Positions 44,625 to 53,893 of a stretch of 64,000 bases of DNA are shown one piece after another. Position 1 is the first letter of the stretch; the number at the start of each line of letters is the position of its first letter. The position numbers were made by a program, and so were the translations under genes. The stretch is from NCBI GenBank assembly GCA_946618265.1, contig CAMOLA010000001.1, positions 1-64,000 on the forward strand, given 5' to 3'. This stretch comes from an uncultured Eggerthellaceae bacterium (GTDB taxonomy: Bacteria > Actinomycetota > Coriobacteriia > Coriobacteriales > Eggerthellaceae). Below the pieces are notes generated by a model, which did no database searches, was not told where the DNA came from, and saw only the letters and a list, made by a program, of their open reading frames with translations.

Positions 44625-46042
44625 CGGCGGTTAGCTTCCAGTCCGTCGCTTATTTGCTGGCGGCGCTCATGTTCATCCTCGCCTTGGCCGGGCTTTCCAA
44701 GCAGAGCACGGCAAAGCAGGGCAATTTCCTCGGTATCGGCGGCATGGTCATCGCCCTTGCCGCGACGATCGGTCTGGCGCTGCTGCATGCGGACGCCGTG
44801 CTCGTGGCTGCAGGTTTGATGGCGGTTGCCATCGTGGCAGGCGGGCTGTTTGGCGTGTACAAGGCGCGCCACGTGCAGATGACCGAAATGCCGCAGCTCG
44901 TCGCGCTGCTGCATTGCTTCGTCGGCGCGGCTGCCGTGCTTGTGGGTTTCAACTCGTTCCTCATGTATCCGGGCGGTTACTACACCGGTCAGGAAAATGT
45001 CTACCACTTGGGCGAAGTGGGTCTTGCCATTTTCATCGGTGGCGTGACGTTTACGGGCTCCATCGTGGCCAACCTCAAGCTTTCGGCCAAGATTTCGGGC
45101 AAGCCATTGACGCTGCCGGGACGAAATTTCATCAACTTACTGATGATTTTGGGCTACATCGCGCTCATCGTGCCGTTCGGTATGTCGACGGGCGTCGAGG
45201 CGGGGCTCCCGTACCTCATTGCAATCACGGTCATTTCGCTCGTGCTGGGCGCGCATCTCGTGCTGGCAATCGGCGGCGGCGATATGCCGGTCGTCGTGTC
45301 CATGCTCAACTCGTACTCGGGCTGGGCGGCAGCTATGGCCGGCTTCACGTTGGGAAACGATCTGCTGATCATCACCGGCGCGCTCGTGGGCTCGTCGGGC
45401 GCGTATCTGTCCTACATCATGTGCCAAGGCATGAACCGGTCGTTCATCAGCGTCATCCTAGGTGGCTTTGGCGATGCACCCAAGGCTGGTTCGGGCGAGG
45501 CGCGCGATTACGGCGAGCATACCGAGACGACGCCTGCGGAGGTTGCTCAGTTGCTGCGCGATGCCAAGAGCGTGGTCATCACCCCCGGTTACGGCATGGC
45601 GGTCGCGCAAGCGCAGTTCCCCGTCGCCGACCTCACACGCAAGCTGATCGACCGCGGCGTCGATGTGAAGTTCGGCATCCATCCCGTGGCAGGACGCATG
45701 CCTGGCCATATGAACGTGCTGTTGGCCGAGGCCAAGGTGCCTTACGACAACGTGTACGAGATGGACGAGATCAACGATGATTTCGGCGACGTCGATGTCG
45801 TGCTGGTCATCGGCGCAAACGATACGGTCAACCCCTCGGCCGAGACCGAGCCGGATTCGCCGATTGCGGGCATGCCCGTGCTCCGCGTGTGGGAGGCGAA
45901 GAAGGTCATCGCCTTCAAGCGCAAGATGGGCAACGCCGGCTATTCCGGCGTTCAGAATCCGCTGTTCTTCAATGACAATACCGACATGCTGCTTGGTGAT
46001 GCGAAGGAATCGGTCGATGCCATCATCGCCAATTTGGGTTAA
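44621..46042 (+). CDS. pntB: proton-translocating NAD(P) transhydrogenase subunit beta
   Basis: 473 residues. About nine membrane helices (1-280) contain the proton channel, and the C-terminal NADP domain (about 300-473) shows [21 protein letters not shown] (Rossmann loop) and a [22 protein letters not shown] block, both hallmarks of PntB. ATG 44621 overlaps pntA by four bases. It forms an (alpha-beta)2 complex in the inner membrane. A dispersed repeat copy lies just downstream at 46081, with no classical terminator until a short hairpin at 46348-46370. Confidence 0.95.
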   Translation: MTAVSFQSVAYLLAALMFILALAGLSKQSTAKQGNFLGIGGMVIALAATIGLALLHADAVLVAAGLMAVAIVAGGLFGVYKARHVQMTEMPQLVALLHCFVGAAAVLVGFNSFLMYPGGYYTGQENVYHLGEVGLAIFIGGVTFTGSIVANLKLSAKISGKPLTLPGRNFINLLMILGYIALIVPFGMSTGVEAGLPYLIAITVISLVLGAHLVLAIGGGDMPVVVSMLNSYSGWAAAMAGFTLGNDLLIITGALVGSSGAYLSYIMCQGMNRSFISVILGGFGDAPKAGSGEARDYGEHTETTPAEVAQLLRDAKSVVITPGYGMAVAQAQFPVADLTRKLIDRGVDVKFGIHPVAGRMPGHMNVLLAEAKVPYDNVYEMDEINDDFGDVDVVLVIGANDTVNPSAETEPDSPIAGMPVLRVWEAKKVIAFKRKMGNAGYSGVQNPLFFNDNTDMLLGDAKESVDAIIANLG

Positions 46043-46080
46043 CAAGTTGTTCTGGTTTTCGGAATCGGTCGTTCTTCAGC

Positions 46081-46222
46081 GGTTATTGTTTGCACCGGCC
46101 TCTTGGCTGTCCGCCCGGGTCGGTGGCAGGGCGCGCTTGCCTACAGCTGCTCGCGTTTTAGCATGTTTAAGTTTGTAGCTGCGCAAGCGGCTGCGCACCC
46201 TGCCGCCGACCTGGGCTGCTGG
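46081..46222 (+). repeat. dispersed REP/MITE-like element, copy 2
   Basis: Direct match, on this strand, to the complement of 28607-28740. The block GGGCGCGCTTGCCTACAGCT and what follows to TTTTAGCAT is identical in both. Outer GGCAGGG and CCCTGCC arms are inverted. It lies 38 bases after the pntB stop. The rest of the 373-base gap to glmU shows only the hairpin AAACGGGTG/CGCCCGTTT (46348-46370). Confidence 0.85.
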
Positions 46223-46415
46223 GGAGCGGGCGGTAACCTTCGGCGACAGTATTGGGGCGTCGCCTGGAGATGTGGACGAATCGTTTAACGCCATATGAGC
46301 GCAGATACGGTGATTCGCTCTTGCAGATGCTCGAGTAATTGCAGATGAAACGGGTGCTTGGCGCCCGTTTCCCGTATACTGGCTACGTATTTTTCGTTGA
46401 GAACTGGAGGATGCT

Positions 46416-47375
46416 ATGAGCACTGCCGCAATCGTGTTGGCTGCCGGCGCTGGAACGCGCATGAAATCGAAGAAGCCGAAGGTCGCGCACGAGGTCTTGG
46501 GCAAGCCGCTCGTGAAGTGGGTTATCGATGCGGCGCACGAAGCCGGAATCGAGCGTATCGCCGCTGTGGTGGGACATGCGCGCGAACAGGTCATTCCGCT
46601 CGTCGAGGGCGAGGCGGAAATCGTCGTGCAGGAACAGCAGCGCGGGACGGCCGATGCTGTCAACTCGTGCCGCAAGGCGCTCGAGGGGTTCGAGGGGTCG
46701 CTGCTCGTGCTTTCGGGCGATTGCCCGCTGATCACGGCCGATACGATGCGCGAGCTCGTGGCGCTGCGCGAGCGCAATAATGCCGCCGTCGTGGTGCTCA
46801 CCATGATGATGGACGATCCTACGGGTTATGGGCGGATCATCCGCGATGCAGGCGGTTCGGTGCGTTACATCGTCGAGCAGAAAGACGCGTCACCTGAAGA
46901 GGCCGCCGTCAAGGAATGCAATTCTGGTTTCTACTGCTTCGATGCGAAGGCGCTGTTCGAAGCGCTCGAGCAGGTGGGCAGCGACAATGCCCAGGGTGAG
47001 TTTTACCTGACCGACGTGCTGCATATCTGCCGTCGTGCGGGGCGCGCGGTGCTGGCGTTGCCGGCGAAGGATGCGAGCGAATGCTTGGGCGTGAACTCGC
47101 GCATCCAGCTGGCCGAGGCCACCAAGATCGCGCAGCGGCGCATCAACCAAGCGCATATGGCTGGCGGCGTTACCATGCTCGACCCCGACCAGGTGTGGAT
47201 TGGCCCCGATGTGGAAATCGCGTCCGACGTCGAGCTGCTGCCGCAGGTGTTCCTGTATGGCGCTACGACAGTCGGCGAAGATAGCGTGATCGGTCCCAAC
47301 GTGCGGCTCGCCGATTCGGAGGTGAGCGCATCGGCTGTTATCGCCGACATCGTAGCTACGGGACGTAAGATTTAG
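46416..47375 (+). CDS. glmU: GlmU-type UDP-GlcNAc pyrophosphorylase lacking the acetyltransferase domain
   Basis: 319 residues against about 455 in normal GlmU. The uridylyltransferase domain is complete: LAAGAGTRMKSKKPKVAHEVLGKPLV (8-33), QEQQRGTADAV near 72, LVLSGDCPLI near 95 and FYLTDVLHICRRAGR near 190. Only the first few turns of the left-handed beta helix remain (about 245-319), and the His/Asn/Lys acetyltransferase residues are missing. So it can make UDP-GlcNAc from GlcNAc-1-P but not acetylate glucosamine-1-P. A terminator follows 25 bases after the stop. The neighbourhood (prs downstream) is the usual actinobacterial one. Confidence 0.88.
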   Translation: MSTAAIVLAAGAGTRMKSKKPKVAHEVLGKPLVKWVIDAAHEAGIERIAAVVGHAREQVIPLVEGEAEIVVQEQQRGTADAVNSCRKALEGFEGSLLVLSGDCPLITADTMRELVALRERNNAAVVVLTMMMDDPTGYGRIIRDAGGSVRYIVEQKDASPEEAAVKECNSGFYCFDAKALFEALEQVGSDNAQGEFYLTDVLHICRRAGRAVLALPAKDASECLGVNSRIQLAEATKIAQRRINQAHMAGGVTMLDPDQVWIGPDVEIASDVELLPQVFLYGATTVGEDSVIGPNVRLADSEVSASAVIADIVATGRKI

Positions 47376-47400
47376 CGACCGGCCGCTCAGCTTTCAAGGA

Positions 47401-47428
47401 AGCCGCCTGACATTGTCGGGCGGCTTTT
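47401..47428 (+). terminator. intrinsic terminator of glmU
   Basis: AGCCGCCTGA pairs with TCGGGCGGCT (one G-U), followed by TTTT. Confidence 0.85.
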
Positions 47429-47520
47429 CTCATGAGGTGATTTCGAGGGTTTCGGCTGCTCTTTGGCTTGTGACGCTAGAATCGAAGCGCAAACGCATGA
47501 GAAGAAGGGTTAAGCAATCC

Positions 47521-48855
47521 ATGGCAAACCAGGCGACAAACCAAACAGCCGAACAGCCGGCGGCGCAGATTTCGGAAGAACAAGCGGCCCGCAAGCCGAT
47601 GAAGTATTACATAGATTTCGAGAACGTGCACGGACCGGGTTTGAAAGGCGTCGATGCGCTGAACGAGGACGATCATGTGCTCGTGTTCTACAGCCAAGCG
47701 GCCGAAACGTTCCATATCGAGCACGCCATCGACCTGTTGCATAGCAAGGCCAAAATCGAGTTCATCGAGATCGACGGCGGTACGCGCAACTCGCTGGACT
47801 TCCAGCTGGTTGCGGCGTTGTTTGGAACGATCAGCGACGAGTACGGCTACGCCATCGTGAGCGGCGACGGCGGTTTTGATGCCGCCATCAAGATGGGGCA
47901 GCGGCTGGAACTGCCGGAAGTCGTGCGCGTCGTGAACATCCTGGGAGATACCGAGCTGCCCGCCAAGTCCCGTTCGCGGCGCAGCCGCTCGGCGAAATCG
48001 GCGGCCAAAGAGCAGCCGGCGGCTTCTGAGCAAAGCGCAGTTGAGCAGTCGGAGCAGAATACGGCCGATGCGGAAGCGCCGGAGCAGCCCAAACCCGCCC
48101 GGCGGTCCAGACGCCGCGGCGGCTCACGTCGAACGGCAGCCGCCAAAGCCGACCAACCCGCCGATGGGCAGGATGAGGCTGTTGTTGGGCAAGCTGAAGA
48201 GCGCGCGGAGGATTCCAGTCAAGGGCAAGCGGCAGAGCGTAAGGATGAGTCGATCGAGTCTTCTGCTGCTGACGAGGTGCAGGTCGAGTTGCCCGACCCT
48301 GAATCGGAAAACGACGCAAAGGCTGTCACGCAATCCGATTCGGGCCAGCCTGCAAAGCGAGAAAGACGCGCTAGGCGGAAAAGCAAGGGCGAAAACAACG
48401 GCGATGATGCCAATGGCGCCGGTGATGATGATGGCGCGGGCAACGGTGGAGACGATAGCGGAGCCGGTAGCGGCAGTCAGGAAAACGATGCCGCCGACAA
48501 CGGCGATGCCAGCGGCAACGGCGCTGGTGGCGATAGCCACGAGGGCGCCGACGAGGGAGGCAACGGCGGTAACGCCGACGGCCAAAAGGGCAACGGTGGC
48601 AGCTCGCGCCGCCGCGGTTCGCGGGGGTCTGGCAAGTCGGGCAAACGTGAAGACGTCGCGGCGCTTCTCGCCAAAAACGGCGTCGAGGTGGACCAGCATC
48701 AGCTTTCGACCATCATGCAGGCTCTGAACGGTGCAAAGAAGCGCCAGGACTTTTATCGCAAGATTATCCAGCTTGAGAAACAGGAGAAAGGCCTCGCCCT
48801 GTATCGCGAGGTACGCGACTACTACGAGCCCATGCTGGAAATCGTGAAGGCGTAA
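47521..48855 (+). CDS. NYN/PIN-type RNase-like protein with a long disordered middle
   Basis: 444 residues. Residues about 22-145 are a NYN/PIN nuclease-like fold with acidic residues at the right places: KYYIDFENVHG (first Asp), a DFQLVAALFG helix Asp, and YAIVSGDGGFDAAIKMG. Residues about 150-380 are low complexity, first Ser/Arg/Ala and Glu rich, then Gly/Asn/Asp repeats, ending in a Arg/Gly/Ser patch. A helical C-terminus (about 382-444; VAALLAKNGVEVDQHQL) closes it. It probably cleaves RNA, and the disordered part may drive binding or phase separation, which is inference. ATG 47521 follows GAAGGG; upstream ATGs are possible. Confidence 0.75.
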   Translation: MANQATNQTAEQPAAQISEEQAARKPMKYYIDFENVHGPGLKGVDALNEDDHVLVFYSQAAETFHIEHAIDLLHSKAKIEFIEIDGGTRNSLDFQLVAALFGTISDEYGYAIVSGDGGFDAAIKMGQRLELPEVVRVVNILGDTELPAKSRSRRSRSAKSAAKEQPAASEQSAVEQSEQNTADAEAPEQPKPARRSRRRGGSRRTAAAKADQPADGQDEAVVGQAEERAEDSSQGQAAERKDESIESSAADEVQVELPDPESENDAKAVTQSDSGQPAKRERRARRKSKGENNGDDANGAGDDDGAGNGGDDSGAGSGSQENDAADNGDASGNGAGGDSHEGADEGGNGGNADGQKGNGGSSRRRGSRGSGKSGKREDVAALLAKNGVEVDQHQLSTIMQALNGAKKRQDFYRKIIQLEKQEKGLALYREVRDYYEPMLEIVKA

Positions 48856-49082
48856 GACCTAACAGCGTTTGCGTCGTAAAAACGAATCAACGTCATCTCG
48901 CTCGTTCCCTTGCGTGGCAATGTGACATGTGGTTGTTCGGGGTGCACTGATGCAGATATCTTGCAAGGGTAGTGCGGATAATGCGCTATTTGTCAAAAGC
49001 CCAGATTGAGCTGCTCGTATCCGTGGTTTAATGCACTCGAGACCCAGGCTGCGGGTCCGAAGCGGCGATGCGAGGAGCGTAT

Positions 49083-50051
49083 ATGACTACAGGGATGCAC
49101 AAGACAATGGCGGTTTTTTCCGGATCGGTGAACAAGCCGCTTGCCGATGGAATAGCAGACGAGCTGGGTCAGCCGCTCGGCAACGTCAAGCTCGAGAAGT
49201 TCGCTAACGGCGAGATTTACGCTCGTTACCTGGAGAGCGTGCGCGGAGCGGACGTGTTCCTCGTGCAGTCGGTGTGTTCTGGCTCCGGTTGCGACGTCAA
49301 CGATGCGCTCATGGAGCTGCTCATCATGGCCGATGCCGCGAAGCGTGCTTCGGCGCGTTCGGTTTGCGCCGTTATCTCGCACTACGGCTATGCGCGCCAG
49401 GAGCGCAAAGCTGCGCCGCGCGAGCCCATTACCGCGCGTTTAGTCGCCGATCTCATTTCCGTGGCGGGCGTTGACCGCGTTATCGCCATCGACCTTCACC
49501 AAGACGCCATCCAGGGCTTCTTCACCGTGCCCGTCAACCACATGACGGCCATGCCGCTGTTCGCCGATTACTACAGGAACAAGGGCTTCGATCCTGAGAA
49601 GCTGTGCGTCGTATCGCCCGACGTGGGTCGTGCCAAGGCGGCGAAGAAGTTCCAGACGATGCTCGATGCGGATATCGCCATCATGCACAAGGACCGCCCG
49701 CGCCACAACCAATCCGAGATCACGGCGCTCATCGGCGACGTGACGGGCAAAATCTGCATCATCAACGATGACATGATCGACACTGGCGGCACGCTGTGCG
49801 CTGCAGCCGACACGCTGCTCGCGCGCGGCGCTGAAAAGGTCTACGTGTGCGCGACGCACGGCCTGTTCAGCGGCCCTGCGTTCGAGCGCATCGAGAACTC
49901 CAACATCGAGGAGGTCGTCGTCACCGACGCCGTGCCCGTACCGCTCGAGCGCCAGAACGGCAAGATCAAGGTCATCTCCATCGCCCCGCTCGTAGCGCAG
50001 ACCATCCAGTGCGTCTACACGAACGGCTCGGTGTCCAAGCTGTTCGACTAG
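49083..50051 (+). CDS. prs: ribose-phosphate pyrophosphokinase
   Basis: 322 residues, full length. It contains the N-terminal FSGSVNKPLADGIADELG block, DVFLVQSV near 57, the flexible-loop Arg/Lys block YARQERKAAPREPITARL (about 97-114), the metal-binding HD-like VIAIDLHQDAIQGFF near 125, and the PRPP-binding loop IINDDMIDTGGTL near 220. It makes PRPP from ribose-5-phosphate and ATP for nucleotide, His and Trp synthesis. ATG 49083 follows GCGAGGAG. It ends with a strong terminator at 50078. glmU lies upstream, with the NYN gene inserted between them. Confidence 0.95.
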   Translation: MTTGMHKTMAVFSGSVNKPLADGIADELGQPLGNVKLEKFANGEIYARYLESVRGADVFLVQSVCSGSGCDVNDALMELLIMADAAKRASARSVCAVISHYGYARQERKAAPREPITARLVADLISVAGVDRVIAIDLHQDAIQGFFTVPVNHMTAMPLFADYYRNKGFDPEKLCVVSPDVGRAKAAKKFQTMLDADIAIMHKDRPRHNQSEITALIGDVTGKICIINDDMIDTGGTLCAAADTLLARGAEKVYVCATHGLFSGPAFERIENSNIEEVVVTDAVPVPLERQNGKIKVISIAPLVAQTIQCVYTNGSVSKLFD

Positions 50052-50077
50052 CTTTTGGACATATAGCAAATCGACGC

Positions 50078-50105
50078 GCGGGCGGAGTTTTCCGCCCGCT
50101 TTTTA
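50078..50105 (+). terminator. intrinsic terminator of prs
   Basis: GCGGGCGGA and TCCGCCCGC pair perfectly and TTTTT follows. Confidence 0.92.
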
Positions 50106-50122
50106 CGTCAAGTGGGACATTG

Positions 50123-50140
50123 AACCTGGTTGGGTGACCC
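50123..50140. repeat. left inverted repeat flanking the secreted lipocalin-like gene
   Basis: AACCTGGTTGGGTGACCC is present here, and its exact complement lies at 51084-51101. Both copies follow a GTGGGAC at the same distance, so they are two copies of one REP-like element in opposite orientation. Confidence 0.85.
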
Positions 50141-50156
50141 AAAGGCAAAAGGTGTA

Positions 50157-50184
50157 TAGACACCTTCGCTGATTGCGTTAGAAT
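50157..50184 (+). promoter_or_regulatory. promoter candidate of the secreted lipocalin-like gene
   Basis: -35 TAGACA (50157-50162), a 16-base spacer and -10 TAGAAT (50179-50184), 50 bases before the ATG. Confidence 0.45.
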
Positions 50185-50233
50185 GTCTTCATCGCAAAGA
50201 TGAAGATTTTATGAATGCGAACAGGGGGACGAA

Positions 50234-51043
50234 ATGAAGGCGTTAGCGAAGTCGCGTAAAGCGATTGTGGCGTTGGTGATGGCAATTGCGCTCGTTGCGG
50301 TGGGGTATGTCGCAGCGCTGCCGAAGAGCGCAGAAGCGCTCACGGCGGGTCAAATCGCCTCATCGCAGCCAATCTCGTATGTGCTGGGTCAGCCGTGGGC
50401 ACCGTCGTGGCACAACTGCTATAGCACGGCGAAGGGGTGTGCCGTTCTGAAAACGAAGTATGATCAGGATTGCGATATGCACGAGTTCCAGGCTGCACTG
50501 GACCCGTCGTTCACCAAAGGGGTGAAATGGCTTACATCCACTCTGGACAATGTTTCGTCGAGGGGCTTGGTGCCTGGCAAGACATACTACATTCGGTTCC
50601 GTAACTACGGTGACACGATCAATGGATCGTCTTATGTCGGGGGAAATTTGTGCGGCCCATGGGTCAGCAACTGGAGCGCCACAAAAGCCGTGAAAACCTG
50701 CTACTCACCGAAGAAGAAAAACAAGCTTGTGGGGAAGTGGAAGCTCGTTAAGTCCAGTTACAACAACGCGATGGTTAAGTACAACAACCGGCATGGCGGC
50801 AAGTTCATCTTGACCTTGAAGAAGAACGGTAAAGGCCTGATGAAAGACTTTGGTCGCAATAGGTACAAAGTTGCGTCATGGGGCATTACGGGCAAGAAGA
50901 AGGGAAACCTGTCAGTGCCTTCTTTAGTGATGGGGGGCAGTGCCGCGGAATACGGGACGGCGAAGGTTTCCGGCAAGAAGCTCGTTTTGAAGATGAAGAC
51001 GAATTCGGGCAAGACGTATTCCATGACGTTCAAGCGGAAGTAG
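50234..51043 (+). CDS. secreted protein with C-terminal lipocalin-like domain
   Basis: 269 residues. A classical signal peptide (KALAKSRKAIVALVMAIALV then a small-residue region ending near AEA, residue 35) is followed by a fibronectin-like region (about 40-150; VPGKTYYIRFRNYG) and a Lys-rich basic domain (about 160-269). The latter begins KLVGKWKLVKSS and contains GGKFILTLKKNGKGLM, the pattern of small lipocalin-like beta barrels seen in secreted coriobacterial proteins. No sortase motif is present. Base composition is more AT-rich than the neighbours. The gene is flanked by inverted copies of an 18-base element. The ligand and role are unknown. Confidence 0.75.
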   Translation: MKALAKSRKAIVALVMAIALVAVGYVAALPKSAEALTAGQIASSQPISYVLGQPWAPSWHNCYSTAKGCAVLKTKYDQDCDMHEFQAALDPSFTKGVKWLTSTLDNVSSRGLVPGKTYYIRFRNYGDTINGSSYVGGNLCGPWVSNWSATKAVKTCYSPKKKNKLVGKWKLVKSSYNNAMVKYNNRHGGKFILTLKKNGKGLMKDFGRNRYKVASWGITGKKKGNLSVPSLVMGGSAAEYGTAKVSGKKLVLKMKTNSGKTYSMTFKRK

Positions 51044-51077
51044 CTCCATCGCAGCGTTTAGGCTGACTAGGCTTTTA

Positions 51078-51111
51078 TGGGACGGGTCACCCAACCAGGT
51101 TGCCCGTCCCA
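51078..51111. repeat. right flanking palindrome, also a hairpin terminator
   Basis: TGGGACGGG and CCCGTCCCA form perfect 9-base arms around the 18-base shared core (51084-51101). It sits between the secreted-protein gene (+) and the alcohol dehydrogenase gene (-). Confidence 0.8.
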
Positions 51112-51124
51112 CGGGCGTTATCCC

Positions 51125-52342
51125 CTAGAACGCGCTGGCGTAGATGGCGCGGGCGTCGTCCATCGTGAGCGGCTGGAAGGCGCCGAAGGGTTCGCCCTTG
51201 TTTTCGCGTAGGGTGGCGATGAGCGGCTCGATGTCGTCGGGCGTCAGGCCGAAATCGGCGAGCGTGGCGGGCATGCCGAGCGAGCGGAAGAACGCCTGCA
51301 GCTCGTCGATGGCGGCGGTGACGGCGTCTTCGATGGCTTCGTCGCGCGGGCAGAATTCTTCTTCAACTGGCTCGATGCCGAACACGTCGGCTGCAAAGTC
51401 GAGGAAACGTTCGGGGTCGGTGCGCCAGACATGGCGCATCCAGGCGGGCATCACGATTGCGAGTCCGGCGCCGTGCGTGATCTCGGGGTGGTGGGCCGAG
51501 AGCTCGTGCTCGAGCGCATGGCTTTCCCAGCCACCGGCGCGCGTAGTAGGGTTGAGGCTGCGTCCGCAACCGGCCAGATCGTTGTGTGCCAGCATGCCAG
51601 CCCACATGATGGTGGCGCGCGCATCATAGTCGTTGGGCGCTTCGATGGCGCGCGGCGCAGCGTCGATGAGTGCGTTGACCAGGCCGGTGGCAATGTTGTC
51701 GGTGACGGGTACGGCGCCGATTCCGCTGAAGTAGCGTTCGCAGATGTGCGCGATCATGTCGGTCACGCCGGCGGCTGTTTGGTAGGCGGGCAGCGTGAAC
51801 GTGAGCACTGGATCCATGATGGCGAGCTTGGGGCGGAAGATGTCGCCCGAGGCACCGAGCTTGCGGTTCTCGGCGTCGTTGCTGATGACGCAGCTGGCAG
51901 AGCCCTCCGATCCTGCAGCAGGGATGGTAAGCACTACGGCTATGGGCAGGCAGGACTCGATAGGTTGCTTCTTGGCGAAGAAATCCCACACGTCGCCGTC
52001 GTAAGGCGTGCCGAAGGCGACCGCTTTGGCGGCGTCGATGGTCGATCCGCCGCCGACAGCCAAGATACCGTCCACGCCTGCTTCGCGAGCGGTGGCGATG
52101 GCGCCGCGCACCCAGTTGACCTCGGGGTTGGGGCGAACGCCGCCCGCTTCGACGAACGTGATGCCGGCTGCGGCGAGCGACGCCTTCACGCGGTCAAGCG
52201 TGCCGTTGCGCACGACCGAACCCTTTCCGTACACGATGAGCACGTTCCGAAAGCCGGTAGCTGTCATTTCCGCGCCGACCTTGTCAGTCGTATCGCGTCC
52301 GAAAACGAATTTGGTGGGTGAGCAGTAGGTGAAATCGTTCAT
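51125..52342 (-). CDS. iron-containing alcohol dehydrogenase (butanol dehydrogenase type)
   Basis: 405 residues. The start FTYCSPTKFVFGRDTTDKVG is typical of BdhA/YqhD types. The nucleotide loop GGGSTIDAAKAVAFG lies near 95. Metal ligands are Asp/His in VTDMIAHICERYFSG near 205 and the His residues of WESHALEHELSAHHPEITHGAGLA near 275-290. It reduces aldehydes to alcohols with NAD(P)H, or the reverse, with Fe or Zn. ATG 52342 has AGGAAAGG upstream, so the longer frame to 52378 is rejected. It is monocistronic and diverges from the HipA-like gene. Confidence 0.9.
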   Translation of the reverse strand: MNDFTYCSPTKFVFGRDTTDKVGAEMTATGFRNVLIVYGKGSVVRNGTLDRVKASLAAAGITFVEAGGVRPNPEVNWVRGAIATAREAGVDGILAVGGGSTIDAAKAVAFGTPYDGDVWDFFAKKQPIESCLPIAVVLTIPAAGSEGSASCVISNDAENRKLGASGDIFRPKLAIMDPVLTFTLPAYQTAAGVTDMIAHICERYFSGIGAVPVTDNIATGLVNALIDAAPRAIEAPNDYDARATIMWAGMLAHNDLAGCGRSLNPTTRAGGWESHALEHELSAHHPEITHGAGLAIVMPAWMRHVWRTDPERFLDFAADVFGIEPVEEEFCPRDEAIEDAVTAAIDELQAFFRSLGMPATLADFGLTPDDIEPLIATLRENKGEPFGAFQPLTMDDARAIYASAF

Positions 52343-52562
52343 GATGTATCCTTTCCTCGCGATGTGTCCCGGGGACATGCTGAATCGAAATCGTTCTCAT
52401 GGCGCATTATATAGAATAGCGATGAAACGGGGAGCAGCTAAACGGCGAGTTCTTTGCGCTTGAGGCAGGCTTTGGAGGCAAGGGGCAAGAAGAGGCACCT
52501 CCTCGGCGTCATGGTAGAATGAGCCCTGCCGCAGCCTTTCGAACGCATGCAAGGGGGTTACG

Positions 52563-53759
52563 ATGGCGAGCTTCATCTTGATGAACAAAAACACGCCCGT
52601 GCTCGCATTCGAGTACGATCTCGAGATGCATGCGGCGACCCGCATCACGCACGTCGAGAACCTCGAGTTCGCGCCCATGGGCATGGCCGACCGGCATGGT
52701 GACATCTCCAAGAAAGAGCTCAACTACTGGTGGCGCCATCGCGCCATTCCCGCATCGCGCGCTCAGATCGGCCGTTTGCTCGACAATCTGAAGTTGGAAA
52801 GCACGCTCGAGCTCGCGGAGAAGAGCTTCGGGCTGTCGCTTTCGGACTGCTACTGGATAAACGACGAGGCTGATCCCAAGCGTTGGGAGGACATCAACTT
52901 CTTCGACAACGAGTTCTCCGACGATCTGGGGTTTCTCACGCTCGGGCAGGACTCGGGCGGCTCGAGTCCCGCATCCCCCGATTACGGCAGCATTAACCTG
53001 TCGTCGCCGAACAGCACGCTTGGCGGCGACCTGCTGAAGAAGTGGAAGATCGTCGATGGGAAGCGCGTGCTGCTCAAGGCTGGCGTGGGCGCATTCAACC
53101 AGGAGCCTTACAACGAGGTGGCCGCGACCGAGCTGCACGCGCGCCTCATGAACCCAGGAGAGTTCACGCCCTACCGCCTATTTGAGGACACGAGGCGTGT
53201 GTACTGCGCGTGCGACAACCTGCTCGGACCCGACGAGGAGCTCGTCTCCGCTTGGGACGTCATCCACAACGTCAAGCAGCCCAACAACCTCTCCGACATG
53301 TGCTTCCTGGTGAAACGCTATGTCGACCTGGGGCTTGGCGAAGCCTACGTGCTCGAGCAGCTGGCGAAGATGTTCGCATGCGACTTCGTGCTGGCGAACC
53401 GCGATCGCCACTACCGCAACTTCGGCATCGTGCGCAACGTCGAGACGCTCGAAGTCACGCGCATTGCGCCCGTCTTTGACACGGGATCGTGCTTGTGGTC
53501 GAACGCCGAGCTGCTCGATGCGCCGATTGATTTCGAGTACTTGGCCAAGCCGTTCAAGCTCAACGGCATGAGGCCCGTCGACCAGGTGAAGCTGTTCGAA
53601 GGCTGTTTCGACTGGTTCGACCCGTCGAGCCTCGAGGGCTATCCCGAGCGCGTGGCCGAAATCCTCGCGGTTAATCCCAACATCACCGAACGCCGCATTG
53701 CCACCGTGAGCGACCACGTGCGCAAGAACGCTGAGCTGCTCGCGCGCATCGCGAAGTAA
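52563..53759 (+). CDS. orphan HipA-like Ser/Thr kinase
   Basis: 398 residues. The HipA kinase core is recognisable in the C-terminal part: STLGGDLLKKWKIVDGKRVLLKAG near 155-177 (Gly loop and ATP-binding Lys), EVAATELHARL near 190, the catalytic loop ACDFVLANRDRHYRNFGIVRN near 280-300 and the metal Asp in IAPVFDTGSCLW near 308. The first 150 residues are not the usual HipA N-terminal subdomain. No HipB-like DNA-binding partner lies on either side, so it is not a standard toxin-antitoxin pair. The target is unknown. ATG 52563 follows AAGGGGG. Confidence 0.78.
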   Translation: MASFILMNKNTPVLAFEYDLEMHAATRITHVENLEFAPMGMADRHGDISKKELNYWWRHRAIPASRAQIGRLLDNLKLESTLELAEKSFGLSLSDCYWINDEADPKRWEDINFFDNEFSDDLGFLTLGQDSGGSSPASPDYGSINLSSPNSTLGGDLLKKWKIVDGKRVLLKAGVGAFNQEPYNEVAATELHARLMNPGEFTPYRLFEDTRRVYCACDNLLGPDEELVSAWDVIHNVKQPNNLSDMCFLVKRYVDLGLGEAYVLEQLAKMFACDFVLANRDRHYRNFGIVRNVETLEVTRIAPVFDTGSCLWSNAELLDAPIDFEYLAKPFKLNGMRPVDQVKLFEGCFDWFDPSSLEGYPERVAEILAVNPNITERRIATVSDHVRKNAELLARIAK

Positions 53760-53893
53760 GGCCACGGAAGCGGTTGGCCTCAGAATCTCGGCGAAGCGGG
53801 CGCCCGCGTTTCTCTATATTGAGTGCGCCCGATAATCGTTTGGCAAGGGGTTTCTGGCAGGTGTCGGCAATGCGACAGGTTCCGTTCTGCAAT

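Noticed and set aside
46416..47420. Frameshift as the cause of the short GlmU
   Set aside because: After the stop no frame continues the hexapeptide repeats and a terminator follows at once, so this is a true end.
52563..53759. hipBA toxin-antitoxin module
   Set aside because: No HipB-like gene on either side and an atypical N-terminus.
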